Below are positions 36,207-44,819 of a stretch of 64,000 nt of DNA, in pieces. Origin of the DNA: Aquirhabdus sp. (lineage in GTDB: Bacteria; Pseudomonadota; Gammaproteobacteria; Pseudomonadales; Moraxellaceae); assembly GCA_030149815.1 (NCBI GenBank), contig JASLHI010000045.1, forward strand, positions 5,263-69,262, given 5' to 3'. The notes under the pieces are model-generated. The model worked only from the letters and a program-made list of their open reading frames with translations. It searched no databases and had not been told where the DNA came from. The stretch's first letter is position 1. Each line of letters opens with the position of its first letter. Made by a program: the position numbers and the translations under genes.

Positions 36207-37397
36207 TTAGAACGTTTCGCGATCAAATGTCGATGAGACTTTATGAATCGTCAAATCTGCACCGTAATACTCTTCTTCTGGCGTTAAGCGTAAACCCATG
36301 ATTGCCTTTAATATGCCATAGACGATAAATCCACCTACGACAGCAATCGTAATACCCATACCTGTACCGATAATCTGCGACCAGATCGATACATCACCCA
36401 AGCCGCCTAGAGCTTTGATCCCAAAAATACCAGCAGCAATACCACCCCATGCACCGCATACACCATGTAGCGGCCATACACCCAAGACGTCATCAATTTT
36501 TAGACGGTTTTGAGTGAAGGTAAATAAGTACACAAATAGTCCACCAGCAATCGCACCAATGACTAATGCACCTAAAGGATGCACAATATTTGAACCCGCA
36601 CAAATTGCGACCAGTCCTGCCAATGGGCCGTTATGCATAAAACCAGGGTCATTTTTACCCGCAAAGTTTGCAGCTAATGTCCCACCAACCATTGCCATTA
36701 GCGAGTTGATTGCAACCAAACCAGAGATTGCATCTAAACGCTGAGCACTCATCACATTAAACCCAAACCAACCGACGATTAAGATCCATGACCCTAATGC
36801 CAAGAATGGAATTGATGATGGTGGATGAGCTGATATTCGACCATCTTTGCTATAGCGTCCATGACGTGCGCCCAGTAACAAGACTGCGACTAAAGCAATC
36901 CAACCTCCCACAGCATGCACAACAACAGAGCCCGCAAAATCGTGGAATGGATAACCAAAAGTCTTTGTTAACCAGTCTTGTACGCCAAAATTATTGTTCC
37001 AACTGATTCCTTCAAAAAATGGGTAAACCAGCGCAACGAGAAAAAACGTTGCAACAGATTGAGGATGAAACTTAGCACGCTCAGCAATACCGCCAGAAAT
37101 AATAGCTGGAATCGCAGCTGCAAATGTCAATAAAAAGAAGAATTTGACTAAGCCATATCCTTTATCAACAGTGAGAATGCTTGCAGAATCAAAAAACGTT
37201 ACGCCATACGCAACCCAATAGCCTGCAAAGAAATAAGCAATCGTTGAAATAGAAAAATCCGTCATGATTTTTCCAAGCGCATTCACCTGATTTTTTACCC
37301 GTACAGTCCCTAATTCTAGAAATGCAAAACCTGCGTGCATAGCCAAAATCATGACTGCGCCTAATAGGACAAATAGGACGTCATTACTATTAATCAT
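36207..37397 (-). CDS. amt: Ammonium transporter
   Basis: A 396-residue Amt/Mep/Rh-family channel for ammonium in the inner membrane. About eleven hydrophobic segments are seen, without a signal peptide. The twin-histidine pore is supported by DFAGSVVVHAVGGW and WPLHGVCGAWGGIAAGIFG, equivalent to H168 and H318 of E. coli AmtB. No glnK gene is adjacent, unlike in many genomes. Confidence 0.94.
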   Translation of the reverse strand: MINSNDVLFVLLGAVMILAMHAGFAFLELGTVRVKNQVNALGKIMTDFSISTIAYFFAGYWVAYGVTFFDSASILTVDKGYGLVKFFFLLTFAAAIPAIISGGIAERAKFHPQSVATFFLVALVYPFFEGISWNNNFGVQDWLTKTFGYPFHDFAGSVVVHAVGGWIALVAVLLLGARHGRYSKDGRISAHPPSSIPFLALGSWILIVGWFGFNVMSAQRLDAISGLVAINSLMAMVGGTLAANFAGKNDPGFMHNGPLAGLVAICAGSNIVHPLGALVIGAIAGGLFVYLFTFTQNRLKIDDVLGVWPLHGVCGAWGGIAAGIFGIKALGGLGDVSIWSQIIGTGMGITIAVVGGFIVYGILKAIMGLRLTPEEEYYGADLTIHKVSSTFDRETF

Positions 37398-37721
37398 CTC
37401 AATCCTCAGAGCATAAATCGTTTAACTTCGCGTCATCGCTCAGTTACTGAATCAACATTTTTAGTCTTATGAAAAACAGCCTTTCATATGAAGGCGTAAG
37501 TATTCATCAATATTTTAAGCACCAAAAAAGCTCGTCATATTGCCCGAAATTAGTGCTATGAAACAAGAGTATTTTTCAGAATCTATGAGTATTTTTTGAA
37601 CTTATTTTGATGAGTGGTAAGTAGAATTATGAATGCAATAATTAAATACAACGTTTTTTTACCATCTCAACAATCTATTCACTTTATGATAGCTAAATAT
37701 ATTGTGGAGTAACTATTCGTA
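37398..37721. other. Divergent spacer between amt and the DUF3108 gene
   Basis: 324 bp with no open frame. It carries promoters of both genes and a GGAG site about 12 bases before the DUF3108 start. I could not identify a nitrogen-regulated (sigma-54) promoter. Confidence 0.5.
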
Positions 37722-38495
37722 ATGTCTCAAAAATTCATGATCCATTCTGCAAAACAACGCTCAAAAAACTTGAAAGCAAAAAGCTTGGTGAAAATAATGG
37801 TTCAAGCTTGCGTACTTCCATTATCTACTGCACTAATGATTGGTAATGTCTACGCATTTGAGCCATTTCAGGCAAACTATACCTTCAATATTGCGGGCAT
37901 GCTGACAGGTAATGCGACTCGGACATTGTCGAAACAAGATAATGTTTGGAGCTATAACTTTAAAGCCAGCGTTGCATCTTTAGCAAATGCAAGTGAAGTC
38001 AGTCATTTTAAAGTGACTCATTCTGACAATAGTTCTACCAATCTTCAAACATTAGATCATGCGTATACTTTTAATTTTCTAACCAAGAACATTGATACAG
38101 GCTTTAAAGTGGATTGGGTCAATCAAGTTGTTTCTGCTCATAATAAAGCTGGCGATAACAGCTACCCTGCTCAAGTTGGCATGTTGGATATGTTGGATTT
38201 AGAACTGCAAGTTCGCGAAGATATCAAACACAAACAACTTAAACCTTTATATTTGCTGGCTGACGATAAGGGAATTAAAAAAATCAGCTTCGTTAATGAA
38301 GGTGAAGAAAAAGTCCAAACAGACGCTGGTGAATACGACACGGTGAAGATTCGTTTAGTCCAAGATAATGAAAAACGTAAAACGTATTTTTGGTTAGCAC
38401 CAAAGCTTGATTACCTACCTGTCCGCGTCCATCAAGATGATGGGAATTTATCATACGACCTGAGTTTAACGAGCTACCACTCGGATTCTAAATAG
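37722..38495 (+). CDS. Exported DUF3108 protein
   Basis: A 257-residue protein with a long basic N-region and a hydrophobic signal core (residues 27-43, VQACVLPLSTALMIGNVYAF), cleaved near AYA or VYA. The mature part is beta-rich, with FQANYTFNIAGMLTGNATRTL, then VGMLDMLDLELQVREDI and TFYDTVK-like and YFWLAPKLDYLPVRVHQ segments characteristic of DUF3108. The family is periplasmic and of unknown function. Confidence 0.85.
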   Translation: MSQKFMIHSAKQRSKNLKAKSLVKIMVQACVLPLSTALMIGNVYAFEPFQANYTFNIAGMLTGNATRTLSKQDNVWSYNFKASVASLANASEVSHFKVTHSDNSSTNLQTLDHAYTFNFLTKNIDTGFKVDWVNQVVSAHNKAGDNSYPAQVGMLDMLDLELQVREDIKHKQLKPLYLLADDKGIKKISFVNEGEEKVQTDAGEYDTVKIRLVQDNEKRKTYFWLAPKLDYLPVRVHQDDGNLSYDLSLTSYHSDSK

Positions 38496-38601
38496 GTTAA
38501 AGTCAATCAGAATCAACTCACATTTCATCAGCATCATGGATGGTGTCGCGATGGAATGTGATGGCTTAAAGTGACCAAATATCTTCAAAATGGACTTGAT
38601 G

Positions 38602-39591
38602 ATGAAAACAATATTTAAACGTTGCTCCCCTGCACTATTTCTCACATTAACAGCTTCAGCATTTGCTCAGACTATTTGCGTATTTGATCCATCTGGTGCA
38701 AATGGTGACGCTTATTTTTTCATGAAAGATTATTCGGTTACCAGCAGGCAATGGGAGGCAGATGTAACTCTAAAACCCTATACGGATGAACAAAAGGCAA
38801 CAGATGCCTTTAAGAGTGGTAAATGTGATGGTCTGTTTGCAACAGGAATTCGTATAAGACAGTTTAATAATTTTACTGGCTCAATTGACAATGTTGGTCA
38901 GATTCCCACGACTGATGTCGCAAAAACGATTCTTTCTTTAGTTGCAAATCCTAAATTAGCGCCTGAAATGATTAATGGCGATACTGAGATTGCTGGAGTA
39001 TCTCCTTTGGGATCTGCCTACCCTATTGCAGCAGATCGTACAGTCAATACGATGGCAAAGATCTTCGGCAAACGTTTTGCTGTGTTAGATTATGACCCAG
39101 CCCAAAATGAAATCGTTCAAAAGATTGGTGCCGTTCCTGTGACCGTATCTTTGTCTTCTATTGCTTCAAAATTTAACTCAGGCCAGCTCGATATGGTTGA
39201 CCTACCAATTTATGCATATAAAGCATTAGATTTTTCTAAGGGCATGTCAAAAGGCGGAATTGGTCGATACACCATTGCATTTTTAACGACACAGCTGATC
39301 ATTCATCAGGATAAGTTTCCTGAAGGATATGGTCAAAAAAGTCGCACTTGGTTTGCGAGCCAACTCAATCGGCAATTCCAATCAATCAAACGTCTGGAGG
39401 ATAGTGTTTCACCTAATGAATGGGTTGATCTACGGGATTCGGATAAACTCGGTTATGACAAACTACTTCGTGAAGCGCGTCTGAGTTTAATTCATCAAGG
39501 CATCTATAATAAACGTATGGCAAATATCACCAAAAAAACACGATGCTTAAAAAATCCCAGCGGATTTGACTGTAGTATGGGTGAAGAATGA
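38602..39591 (+). CDS. Periplasmic solute-binding-like protein
   Basis: A 329-residue exported protein with a signal peptide ending near SAFAQ. It has the look of a periplasmic binding protein: a TICVFDPSGANGDAYFFMKDY opening, an ATDAFKSGKCDGLFATGIR segment and a second-lobe strand KRFAVLDYDPAQNEIVQKIGA. It resembles a family I know from Acinetobacter as putative solute-binding (possibly DUF6091), but the ligand is unknown and no permease is adjacent. The ATG at 38602 has GGA 7 bases upstream, and another ATG lies four codons earlier. The small lipoprotein gene starts within 25 bases, so the two are probably co-expressed. Confidence 0.7.
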   Translation: MKTIFKRCSPALFLTLTASAFAQTICVFDPSGANGDAYFFMKDYSVTSRQWEADVTLKPYTDEQKATDAFKSGKCDGLFATGIRIRQFNNFTGSIDNVGQIPTTDVAKTILSLVANPKLAPEMINGDTEIAGVSPLGSAYPIAADRTVNTMAKIFGKRFAVLDYDPAQNEIVQKIGAVPVTVSLSSIASKFNSGQLDMVDLPIYAYKALDFSKGMSKGGIGRYTIAFLTTQLIIHQDKFPEGYGQKSRTWFASQLNRQFQSIKRLEDSVSPNEWVDLRDSDKLGYDKLLREARLSLIHQGIYNKRMANITKKTRCLKNPSGFDCSMGEE

Positions 39592-39614
39592 TCTTAATTA
39601 GGGAGCTTTTCGGA

Positions 39615-39812
39615 ATGCGCGTTAGCCTATGTATCAGTCTAAGTTCGTTGCTACTTCTACTACTTCAAGGTTGTACCAGCATGAATACACAGCGTATTGA
39701 TGCAGAAAACACAGTCAACTCAACACTTGAAAGAGCATTTGCAGGTGAATTAGCGCCTGCTCAGGCACAATCTTCAAATCGATCAAAAATAGATATACTG
39801 ACGACTCGCTAA
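39615..39812 (+). CDS. Small lipoprotein
   Basis: A 65-residue lipoprotein with signal MRVSLCISLSSLLLLLLQGC ending in the lipobox LQGC at residues 17-20. The mature part is only about 45 residues and low in recognisable features. The start at 39615 (GGGAG 9 bases upstream) is favoured over the frame beginning at 39588, which overlaps the preceding gene. It probably works with that solute-binding-like protein. Confidence 0.65.
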   Translation: MRVSLCISLSSLLLLLLQGCTSMNTQRIDAENTVNSTLERAFAGELAPAQAQSSNRSKIDILTTR

Positions 39813-39884
39813 ATCAGTCTTTTAATCACAGAGGAATATGAGCTGTCGTTAAAGAATCAATTTAAATCTTAAAGGAATCTAAAA

Positions 39885-40250
39885 ATGTATTTATTGGGAA
39901 ATATTTTAATTGGTTTAGTTGCTCTACTTCATGTCTACTTTTTAATCTTAGAAATGTTTCTCTGGGACACCTCTTATGGTCGAGCTGCATTTGGCTTAGA
40001 TAAAGATTTTGCCGCGCAATCCAAAACATTAGCTGCAAATCAAGGTCTATATAATGGGTTTCTTGCAGCAGGTCTATGCTGGGGCATTTGCCTTGGAAAT
40101 GCTGGATTTTCAATTAAGCTGTTTTTTCTAGCATGTGTGATTGTGGCTGGTATTTTTGGTGCAATGACGGTAAGTCGTAAAATCTTCTTTGTTCAGGCAT
40201 TGCCAGCACTCATTGCCTTGGCACTCGTATTTGCTAATAGAGTAATTTGA
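39885..40250 (+). CDS. DUF1304 membrane protein
   Basis: A 121-residue four-helix inner-membrane protein. The family pattern is visible: HVYFLILEMFLWDT at residues 17-30, then SKTLAANQGLYNGFLAAGLCWG. Its function is unknown. A ribosome site AAAGGA lies about 8 bases upstream, and a strong terminator follows. Confidence 0.88.
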   Translation: MYLLGNILIGLVALLHVYFLILEMFLWDTSYGRAAFGLDKDFAAQSKTLAANQGLYNGFLAAGLCWGICLGNAGFSIKLFFLACVIVAGIFGAMTVSRKIFFVQALPALIALALVFANRVI

Positions 40251-40305
40251 AGACAATATTTAAATCGTCGATTTTTTTAGAGTATTTAAAATACCCATAT
40301 CGTTA

Positions 40306-40336
40306 AGAGGCTTCTTAATAAAAGAAGCCTCTTTTA
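40306..40336 (+). terminator. Terminator after the DUF1304 gene
   Basis: A perfect 11-bp stem AGAGGCTTCTT/AAGAAGCCTCT with a 5-base loop, followed by TTTTA. Confidence 0.88.
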
Positions 40337-40420
40337 CATATTTCTAGAATGATCCCTTTCCTACTTAAAAGATCTATAATTTACAGATACTTTAGTATTT
40401 ATATATAAGAGGTCATACCG

Positions 40421-40948
40421 ATGAAATGGAGTCCACTGGCGAGTACATTATTATGTGTGACGCCCATCGTCTGTCATTCAGCAGTTTATTTAACCACTGA
40501 GCAAGCGCAAAAATTAATTTTCCCGAATGCTACCCTTCAAAAAATTGCTGTTCATGTCACTCCAGAACAACAAAAAACTTTGGATAAAACATCCAACGTG
40601 TCTTATGCCATTAAGACAGACCAAATCTATAAAAGTAGCGACGGCGGTTGGTTTATGATTGATCAGGCGCTGGGTAAACATGAAATGATTACCTATGCAA
40701 TCGGGATTAACGCGGATGGTTCAATCAAGCAAGTTGAAATTTTGCAATATAATGAATCTTATGGTGAACAAGTTCGCGGTGCATCTTGGCGTCACCAATT
40801 TGTGGGTAAAACAACATCTTCACCATTAACTTTAGATAAAGATATTCATAACATCAGTGGTGCAACACTCTCATCTAAGCATTTAACCGATAGCATTAGA
40901 CGCGTTTTACAATTTCATGCATTGGTGTTGAAATCATTAACATCATAA
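40421..40948 (+). CDS. Exported FMN-binding protein, flavinylation target
   Basis: A 175-residue periplasmic protein of the FMN_bind family, like the domains in RnfG and NqrC that carry covalent FMN. The N-terminus is a signal peptide (about residues 1-20). The flavinylation motif NISGATLSS sits near the C-terminus, so the FMN-linked residue would be T149. The gene directly precedes apbE, whose product attaches FMN to such threonines, and a haem-type membrane protein follows. Together they suggest a periplasmic electron shuttle. A terminator precedes the cassette, so it is an independent unit. Confidence 0.88.
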   Translation: MKWSPLASTLLCVTPIVCHSAVYLTTEQAQKLIFPNATLQKIAVHVTPEQQKTLDKTSNVSYAIKTDQIYKSSDGGWFMIDQALGKHEMITYAIGINADGSIKQVEILQYNESYGEQVRGASWRHQFVGKTTSSPLTLDKDIHNISGATLSSKHLTDSIRRVLQFHALVLKSLTS

Positions 40949-40962
40949 GAGCTCGCCCTTTA

Positions 40963-41784
40963 TTGGGCACTTTTGTGGAAATCACACTTCATTCGGTTTC
41001 TCTAACTCAGCAAGACCAAGCGCATGAAGTAATCAATGCTGCATTTGCACGAATTGAGCATGTGCATCAATTGATGAGTTTCCAGCAAGCTGATAGTGAG
41101 TTGTCGCAATTAAATCAAACTGCATATCTATATCCAGTTCAGGTTAATCCGCTCACTTACGCCGTGCTTAAACGTGCACAAAAACTATTTAAAGAATCAG
41201 AAGGACTATTTGACTGTACGATTGCTGACACCTTGGTCAGTTGGAGTATGCTCCCCGACCATCATCAACATGATTCAAAGCATGGTGCAAATTCACTCAC
41301 ACAGGCTCTGGTCGAATTACTACCAGACTTTCATGTTTATTATCATGCGCCGCTATTGCTTGATTTAAGTGGTATCGCTAAAGGTTTTGCTGTTGACCTC
41401 GCTATTCACACTTTAAAACATCATGGTATGCAAAATGCGATCGTGAATGCAGGTGGCGATTTAAGGGTACTTGGGCAACATCCTCAACCGATTTTTATAC
41501 GCAATCCGAGCAATTTACAACAATTACTCCCGATGGGTGAACTCAGTGCTGGAGCGTTTGCGACTTCAGGGATTTATTATTCTGAGCGAGAATTTGAAGA
41601 ACAAACTGTGAGTGCCTTAGTTAATCCGCTCAATCGTCAAGCAATCATACAACCATATAGCTACAGTGTTATTGCACACACTGCATGGCTTGCCGATGGT
41701 TTAACCAAAGTCCTCGCGATCAGTGGCAATATTCAACATCCGTGTTTACAACGTTTTGGTGCAACTGGCATTATTGTAAAGTAA
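40963..41784 (+). CDS. apbE: FAD:protein FMN transferase ApbE
   Basis: This enzyme transfers FMN from FAD to a threonine of target proteins. Conserved blocks are DLSGIAKGFAVD, NAGGDLRVLG, GAFATSG and TAWLADGLTKVLA (the TAxxAD motif). The 273 residues start at TTG 40963, 15 bases after the FMN-binding gene stops. The frame is open back to 40900, and upstream codons spell RARPLL, a usual ApbE opening, but contain no ATG, GTG, CTG or TTG. Either TTG is the start with AAGAG upstream, or a rarer ATT/ATC/ATA start is used. No signal peptide is encoded, which is odd because the presumed target is exported. Confidence 0.85.
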   Translation: MGTFVEITLHSVSLTQQDQAHEVINAAFARIEHVHQLMSFQQADSELSQLNQTAYLYPVQVNPLTYAVLKRAQKLFKESEGLFDCTIADTLVSWSMLPDHHQHDSKHGANSLTQALVELLPDFHVYYHAPLLLDLSGIAKGFAVDLAIHTLKHHGMQNAIVNAGGDLRVLGQHPQPIFIRNPSNLQQLLPMGELSAGAFATSGIYYSEREFEEQTVSALVNPLNRQAIIQPYSYSVIAHTAWLADGLTKVLAISGNIQHPCLQRFGATGIIVK

Positions 41785-41804
41785 TTAGTTCAAGCAGGTT
41801 TATT

Positions 41805-42236
41805 ATGCGTCCGTCTATACGATTATCTAAGGCACATCGTTGGTCACTCTATACAATATGGGGTGTGCTCAGTGTCTCAGGATTATATTTTGCATACTCT
41901 CAAGACTGGCAAATGCAAACGCCTTCGGATTTAACGATAGATACGCTGAAAATTCACGGTATTTTTGCCATGTTCATGTCACTGATTATCGGCTCGTTGT
42001 GGAGTATGCATATCAGAATGTCACTCCATCGAAAAAGAAATCTTTTAAGTGGTTTGAGCATCTTATCCATCATGTTGTTATTAGCTTTTTCAGGAACAGG
42101 ACTCTACTACAGCCCTGAAAACTGGCATGAAATGGTCAAATGGCTACACATCTGGGTTGGTGTCATCAGCGTAACCATCTTACCAATTCATATTATCGTT
42201 GGACGATTATCAAGAAAGCGTAGAAGTATAATTTAG
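41805..42236 (+). CDS. Four-helix membrane protein, likely haem b carrier
   Basis: A 143-residue inner-membrane protein with four predicted helices (about 15-32, 50-70, 82-101, 113-132). Two pairs of histidines lie in helices 2 and 4: H51 with H69, and H115 with H129, one near each membrane face. That arrangement is typical of di-haem cytochrome b folds and of the PepSY/DUF4405-type membrane partners of flavinylated proteins. It would pass electrons across the membrane to or from the FMN-binding protein. The ATG at 41805 has AGG upstream. The longer frame reaching 41685 overlaps apbE and is not convincing. The haem assignment is inference. Confidence 0.72.
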   Translation: MRPSIRLSKAHRWSLYTIWGVLSVSGLYFAYSQDWQMQTPSDLTIDTLKIHGIFAMFMSLIIGSLWSMHIRMSLHRKRNLLSGLSILSIMLLLAFSGTGLYYSPENWHEMVKWLHIWVGVISVTILPIHIIVGRLSRKRRSII

Positions 42237-42256
42237 AATAAAATCCTCCTCAGACG

Positions 42257-43756
42257 TTATTCCTCTCTTGTCGCTCTAAGCACTTCTTCAATCGTTGTTT
42301 TAGCTAATAGCACTTTTTCTAAGCCATCTTGGCGAATCGATGGTGACAACGTGCGTGCGAGTTTTTCTAACTCATGCTCAGCAACTTCACTATGAATCAA
42401 GCGACGCATCGCATCATCGACAGGCACAACCTCATAAATCGCCGTACGTCCTGAAAATCCAGAGCTATTACACTGATCACAGCCGACCGGAATAGGAAGT
42501 TGTAATGGATGAGGATGCTTAATCTGAGTAAACAGCGCTTCCTCGTAGTCATCCGCCTGACGCCAAGTATGGCAATGCGAACAGAGTGTTCGAACTAAAC
42601 GCTGGGCAACGACACCGATTAATGAACTGGATAATAAGAATGGCTCAATGCCCATATCTTTCAAGCGAGTCACTGCGCCAATCGCAGTATTTGTATGCAA
42701 TGTAGACAACACTAAGTGACCAGTTAACGAAGCTTGTACTGCAATTTCAGCAGTTTCTAAATCGCGAATCTCACCCACCATCACCACATCAGGATCTTGA
42801 CGTAACATCGCACGCAAACTACGTGCAAACGTCATATCTACTTTTGTATTAACTTGTGTTTGCCCAATCCCTTCAATTTGGTATTCGATTGGATCTTCAG
42901 CAGTAAGAATATTGCGAGTATGATCGTTCAAATCAGATAAAGCCGCATAAAGTGTTGTAGTTTTCCCCGAACCCGTTGGACCTGTCACCAAAATAATGCC
43001 GTGAGGACGATGAATCAAATGCGTCAAACGCTGATAATCATTATCCATCAATCCAAGCAACGACATATTCAATCGACCAGCCTGTTTATCCAATAAACGC
43101 ATCACTACTCGTTCACCATGACTCGATGGTAACGTCGAAACGCGGACATCCACTTCACGACCAGCTAGACGTAATGAAATACGTCCATCTTGTGGAATGC
43201 GTTTTTCAGCAATATCTAGCCGCGCCATCACTTTGATACGAGAAACCAGTAATGGTGCAAGTTCACGACGTGGCTGAACAATTTCACGCAGTTGACCATC
43301 AACACGGAGTCGCACTGAAAGTTTTTTCTCAAAAGATTCAATATGAATATCCGAAGCATTTAACCGAATTGCTTCAGACAATAGCGCATTGATCAACCGA
43401 ATAATCGGCGCATCATCTTCCTGATCCATTAAATCTTCAGCTTCAGGAACTTGATCAGCAAGACTAAGCAAATCAGGATGGTCCTCCAAGCCCGCAGCAA
43501 CTTCTTGGGACTGACCACTGTCTCGTGAATATGATCCTGCTAATAAACGTGCAAACTCATCATCGGCCACAGTCTGGTAACTTGATGGTACACCGACTAT
43601 ACGTCTAGCCTCATTAACTGCAGGCAACGGTGCGTTTTCGCGCAGTACAATGATGGTTTGTGCGCCATCAAATTTAAGGATGACGCCGTGACGCTTAGCA
43701 AAGCTATAAGGAAGTTGATCAGGTTGTTTATGAAGCGATTGTTGAAGAGTCTGCAC
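42257..43756 (-). CDS. gspE: Type II secretion ATPase GspE
   Basis: A hexameric cytoplasmic ATPase that drives pseudopilus assembly of the type II secretion system. At 499 residues it has the N1E domain, then SDIHIESFEKKLSVRLRVDG, Walker A GPTGSGKTTT, the Asp box, Walker B MVGEIRDLETAE, the His box STLHTN and the zinc-binding CSHC...CDQC pair. It stands apart from other gsp genes, consistent with the dispersed system known in Acinetobacter. The start is GTG at 43756, with GGA about 9 bases upstream. Confidence 0.93.
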   Translation of the reverse strand: MQTLQQSLHKQPDQLPYSFAKRHGVILKFDGAQTIIVLRENAPLPAVNEARRIVGVPSSYQTVADDEFARLLAGSYSRDSGQSQEVAAGLEDHPDLLSLADQVPEAEDLMDQEDDAPIIRLINALLSEAIRLNASDIHIESFEKKLSVRLRVDGQLREIVQPRRELAPLLVSRIKVMARLDIAEKRIPQDGRISLRLAGREVDVRVSTLPSSHGERVVMRLLDKQAGRLNMSLLGLMDNDYQRLTHLIHRPHGIILVTGPTGSGKTTTLYAALSDLNDHTRNILTAEDPIEYQIEGIGQTQVNTKVDMTFARSLRAMLRQDPDVVMVGEIRDLETAEIAVQASLTGHLVLSTLHTNTAIGAVTRLKDMGIEPFLLSSSLIGVVAQRLVRTLCSHCHTWRQADDYEEALFTQIKHPHPLQLPIPVGCDQCNSSGFSGRTAIYEVVPVDDAMRRLIHSEVAEHELEKLARTLSPSIRQDGLEKVLLAKTTIEEVLRATREE

Positions 43757-43866
43757 TGCTTATAGTCCGTTATGATGCTGCTAGAGAATGAGTGTATTGT
43801 ATGCGAAGTTAAAAGTGAAATCGCTTTATGCAACAGATATACTTTTTACAACAACTATAAATGTAT

Positions 43867-44550
43867 TTAAGGAATGACAAATTGCCAAATTGCCCAGCAA
43901 TGTAACGCTGCACCTGCTAATACAAAAACATGCCAAATTGCATGATTGTATGGAATTTTGTTAATTGCATAAAAAATTGTACCTATGCTATAGCTTAGAC
44001 CGCCTGCAACAAGTAAATAAAGCAATTGAATCGGCGCAACTTGATAAAGCTGATACATTGCCAAAATCGACAACCAGCCCATGAGTAAATAAGTCGCCAA
44101 GGAAGTTCGTGGAAACTTATCAATATAAAAAATCTTAAAAATAATTCCTGCAACAGCAAGCAACCAAATGATGACCAAAAGTACATCTGCCAATAGTGTA
44201 TGCAATGTGATCATCAGAAATGGCGTATAACTACCTGCAATCAACAAATAAATTGCACAATGATCCAAACGATTTAATATTGTCTTTTGAACTTCATTTT
44301 TTGCGCTGTGATATAGAGTTGAACTCAAAAACAACACGATCATGCTAATACCATATACAGCAACCCCAACAATTTGTTGATGAGACAAATTCGAAGATGC
44401 TGCTTTCATCAACATAAAGACCGTCGCAACAATCGCTGCCAACATTCCAAGCCCATGACTGAGTGCATTGGCAAACTCTTCATGTGGGTAATACGGTACA
44501 ATCGGTCTCTTGAGAGCTTTATGTGCAATTGTTTCAGGGTTGCTTTGCAT
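43867..44550 (-). CDS. PAQR/haemolysin III-family membrane protein (TrhA-like)
   Basis: A 227-residue seven-helix membrane protein. Family residues are visible: EEFANALSHGLG at the N-terminus, STLYHSAKNEVQKTILNRLDHCAIYLLIAGSYTPF in the middle and IWHVFVLAGAALHCWAIW at the C-terminus, giving the conserved H/D metal-site positions. The E. coli homologue TrhA is linked to membrane energetics and fluidity. The ATG at 44550 has AAGGA 7 bases upstream. Confidence 0.9.
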   Translation of the reverse strand: MQSNPETIAHKALKRPIVPYYPHEEFANALSHGLGMLAAIVATVFMLMKAASSNLSHQQIVGVAVYGISMIVLFLSSTLYHSAKNEVQKTILNRLDHCAIYLLIAGSYTPFLMITLHTLLADVLLVIIWLLAVAGIIFKIFYIDKFPRTSLATYLLMGWLSILAMYQLYQVAPIQLLYLLVAGGLSYSIGTIFYAINKIPYNHAIWHVFVLAGAALHCWAIWQFVIP

Positions 44551-44819
44551 TGATATTCCTTGGCAACAATTAACTGATAACTTGTATTTTAAGAGACACA
44601 ATACTCGTTTTGAATGACAAAAATATGTTTTCTGCTTTGAACAAATGGTGCACTAAAAATGCTCATTTTTCTAGCACAGATAAACACTGAATTGTATTGA
44701 AAAAATTAAAAAATTACCCAATAGCGGTACTTCATTTAAAAACATAAAAATTGATACCTTTTTTTACTTGTTTATAAATAAATTCTGCACCATGCTCTCA
44801 CCATATAGAGGCTATTTTC

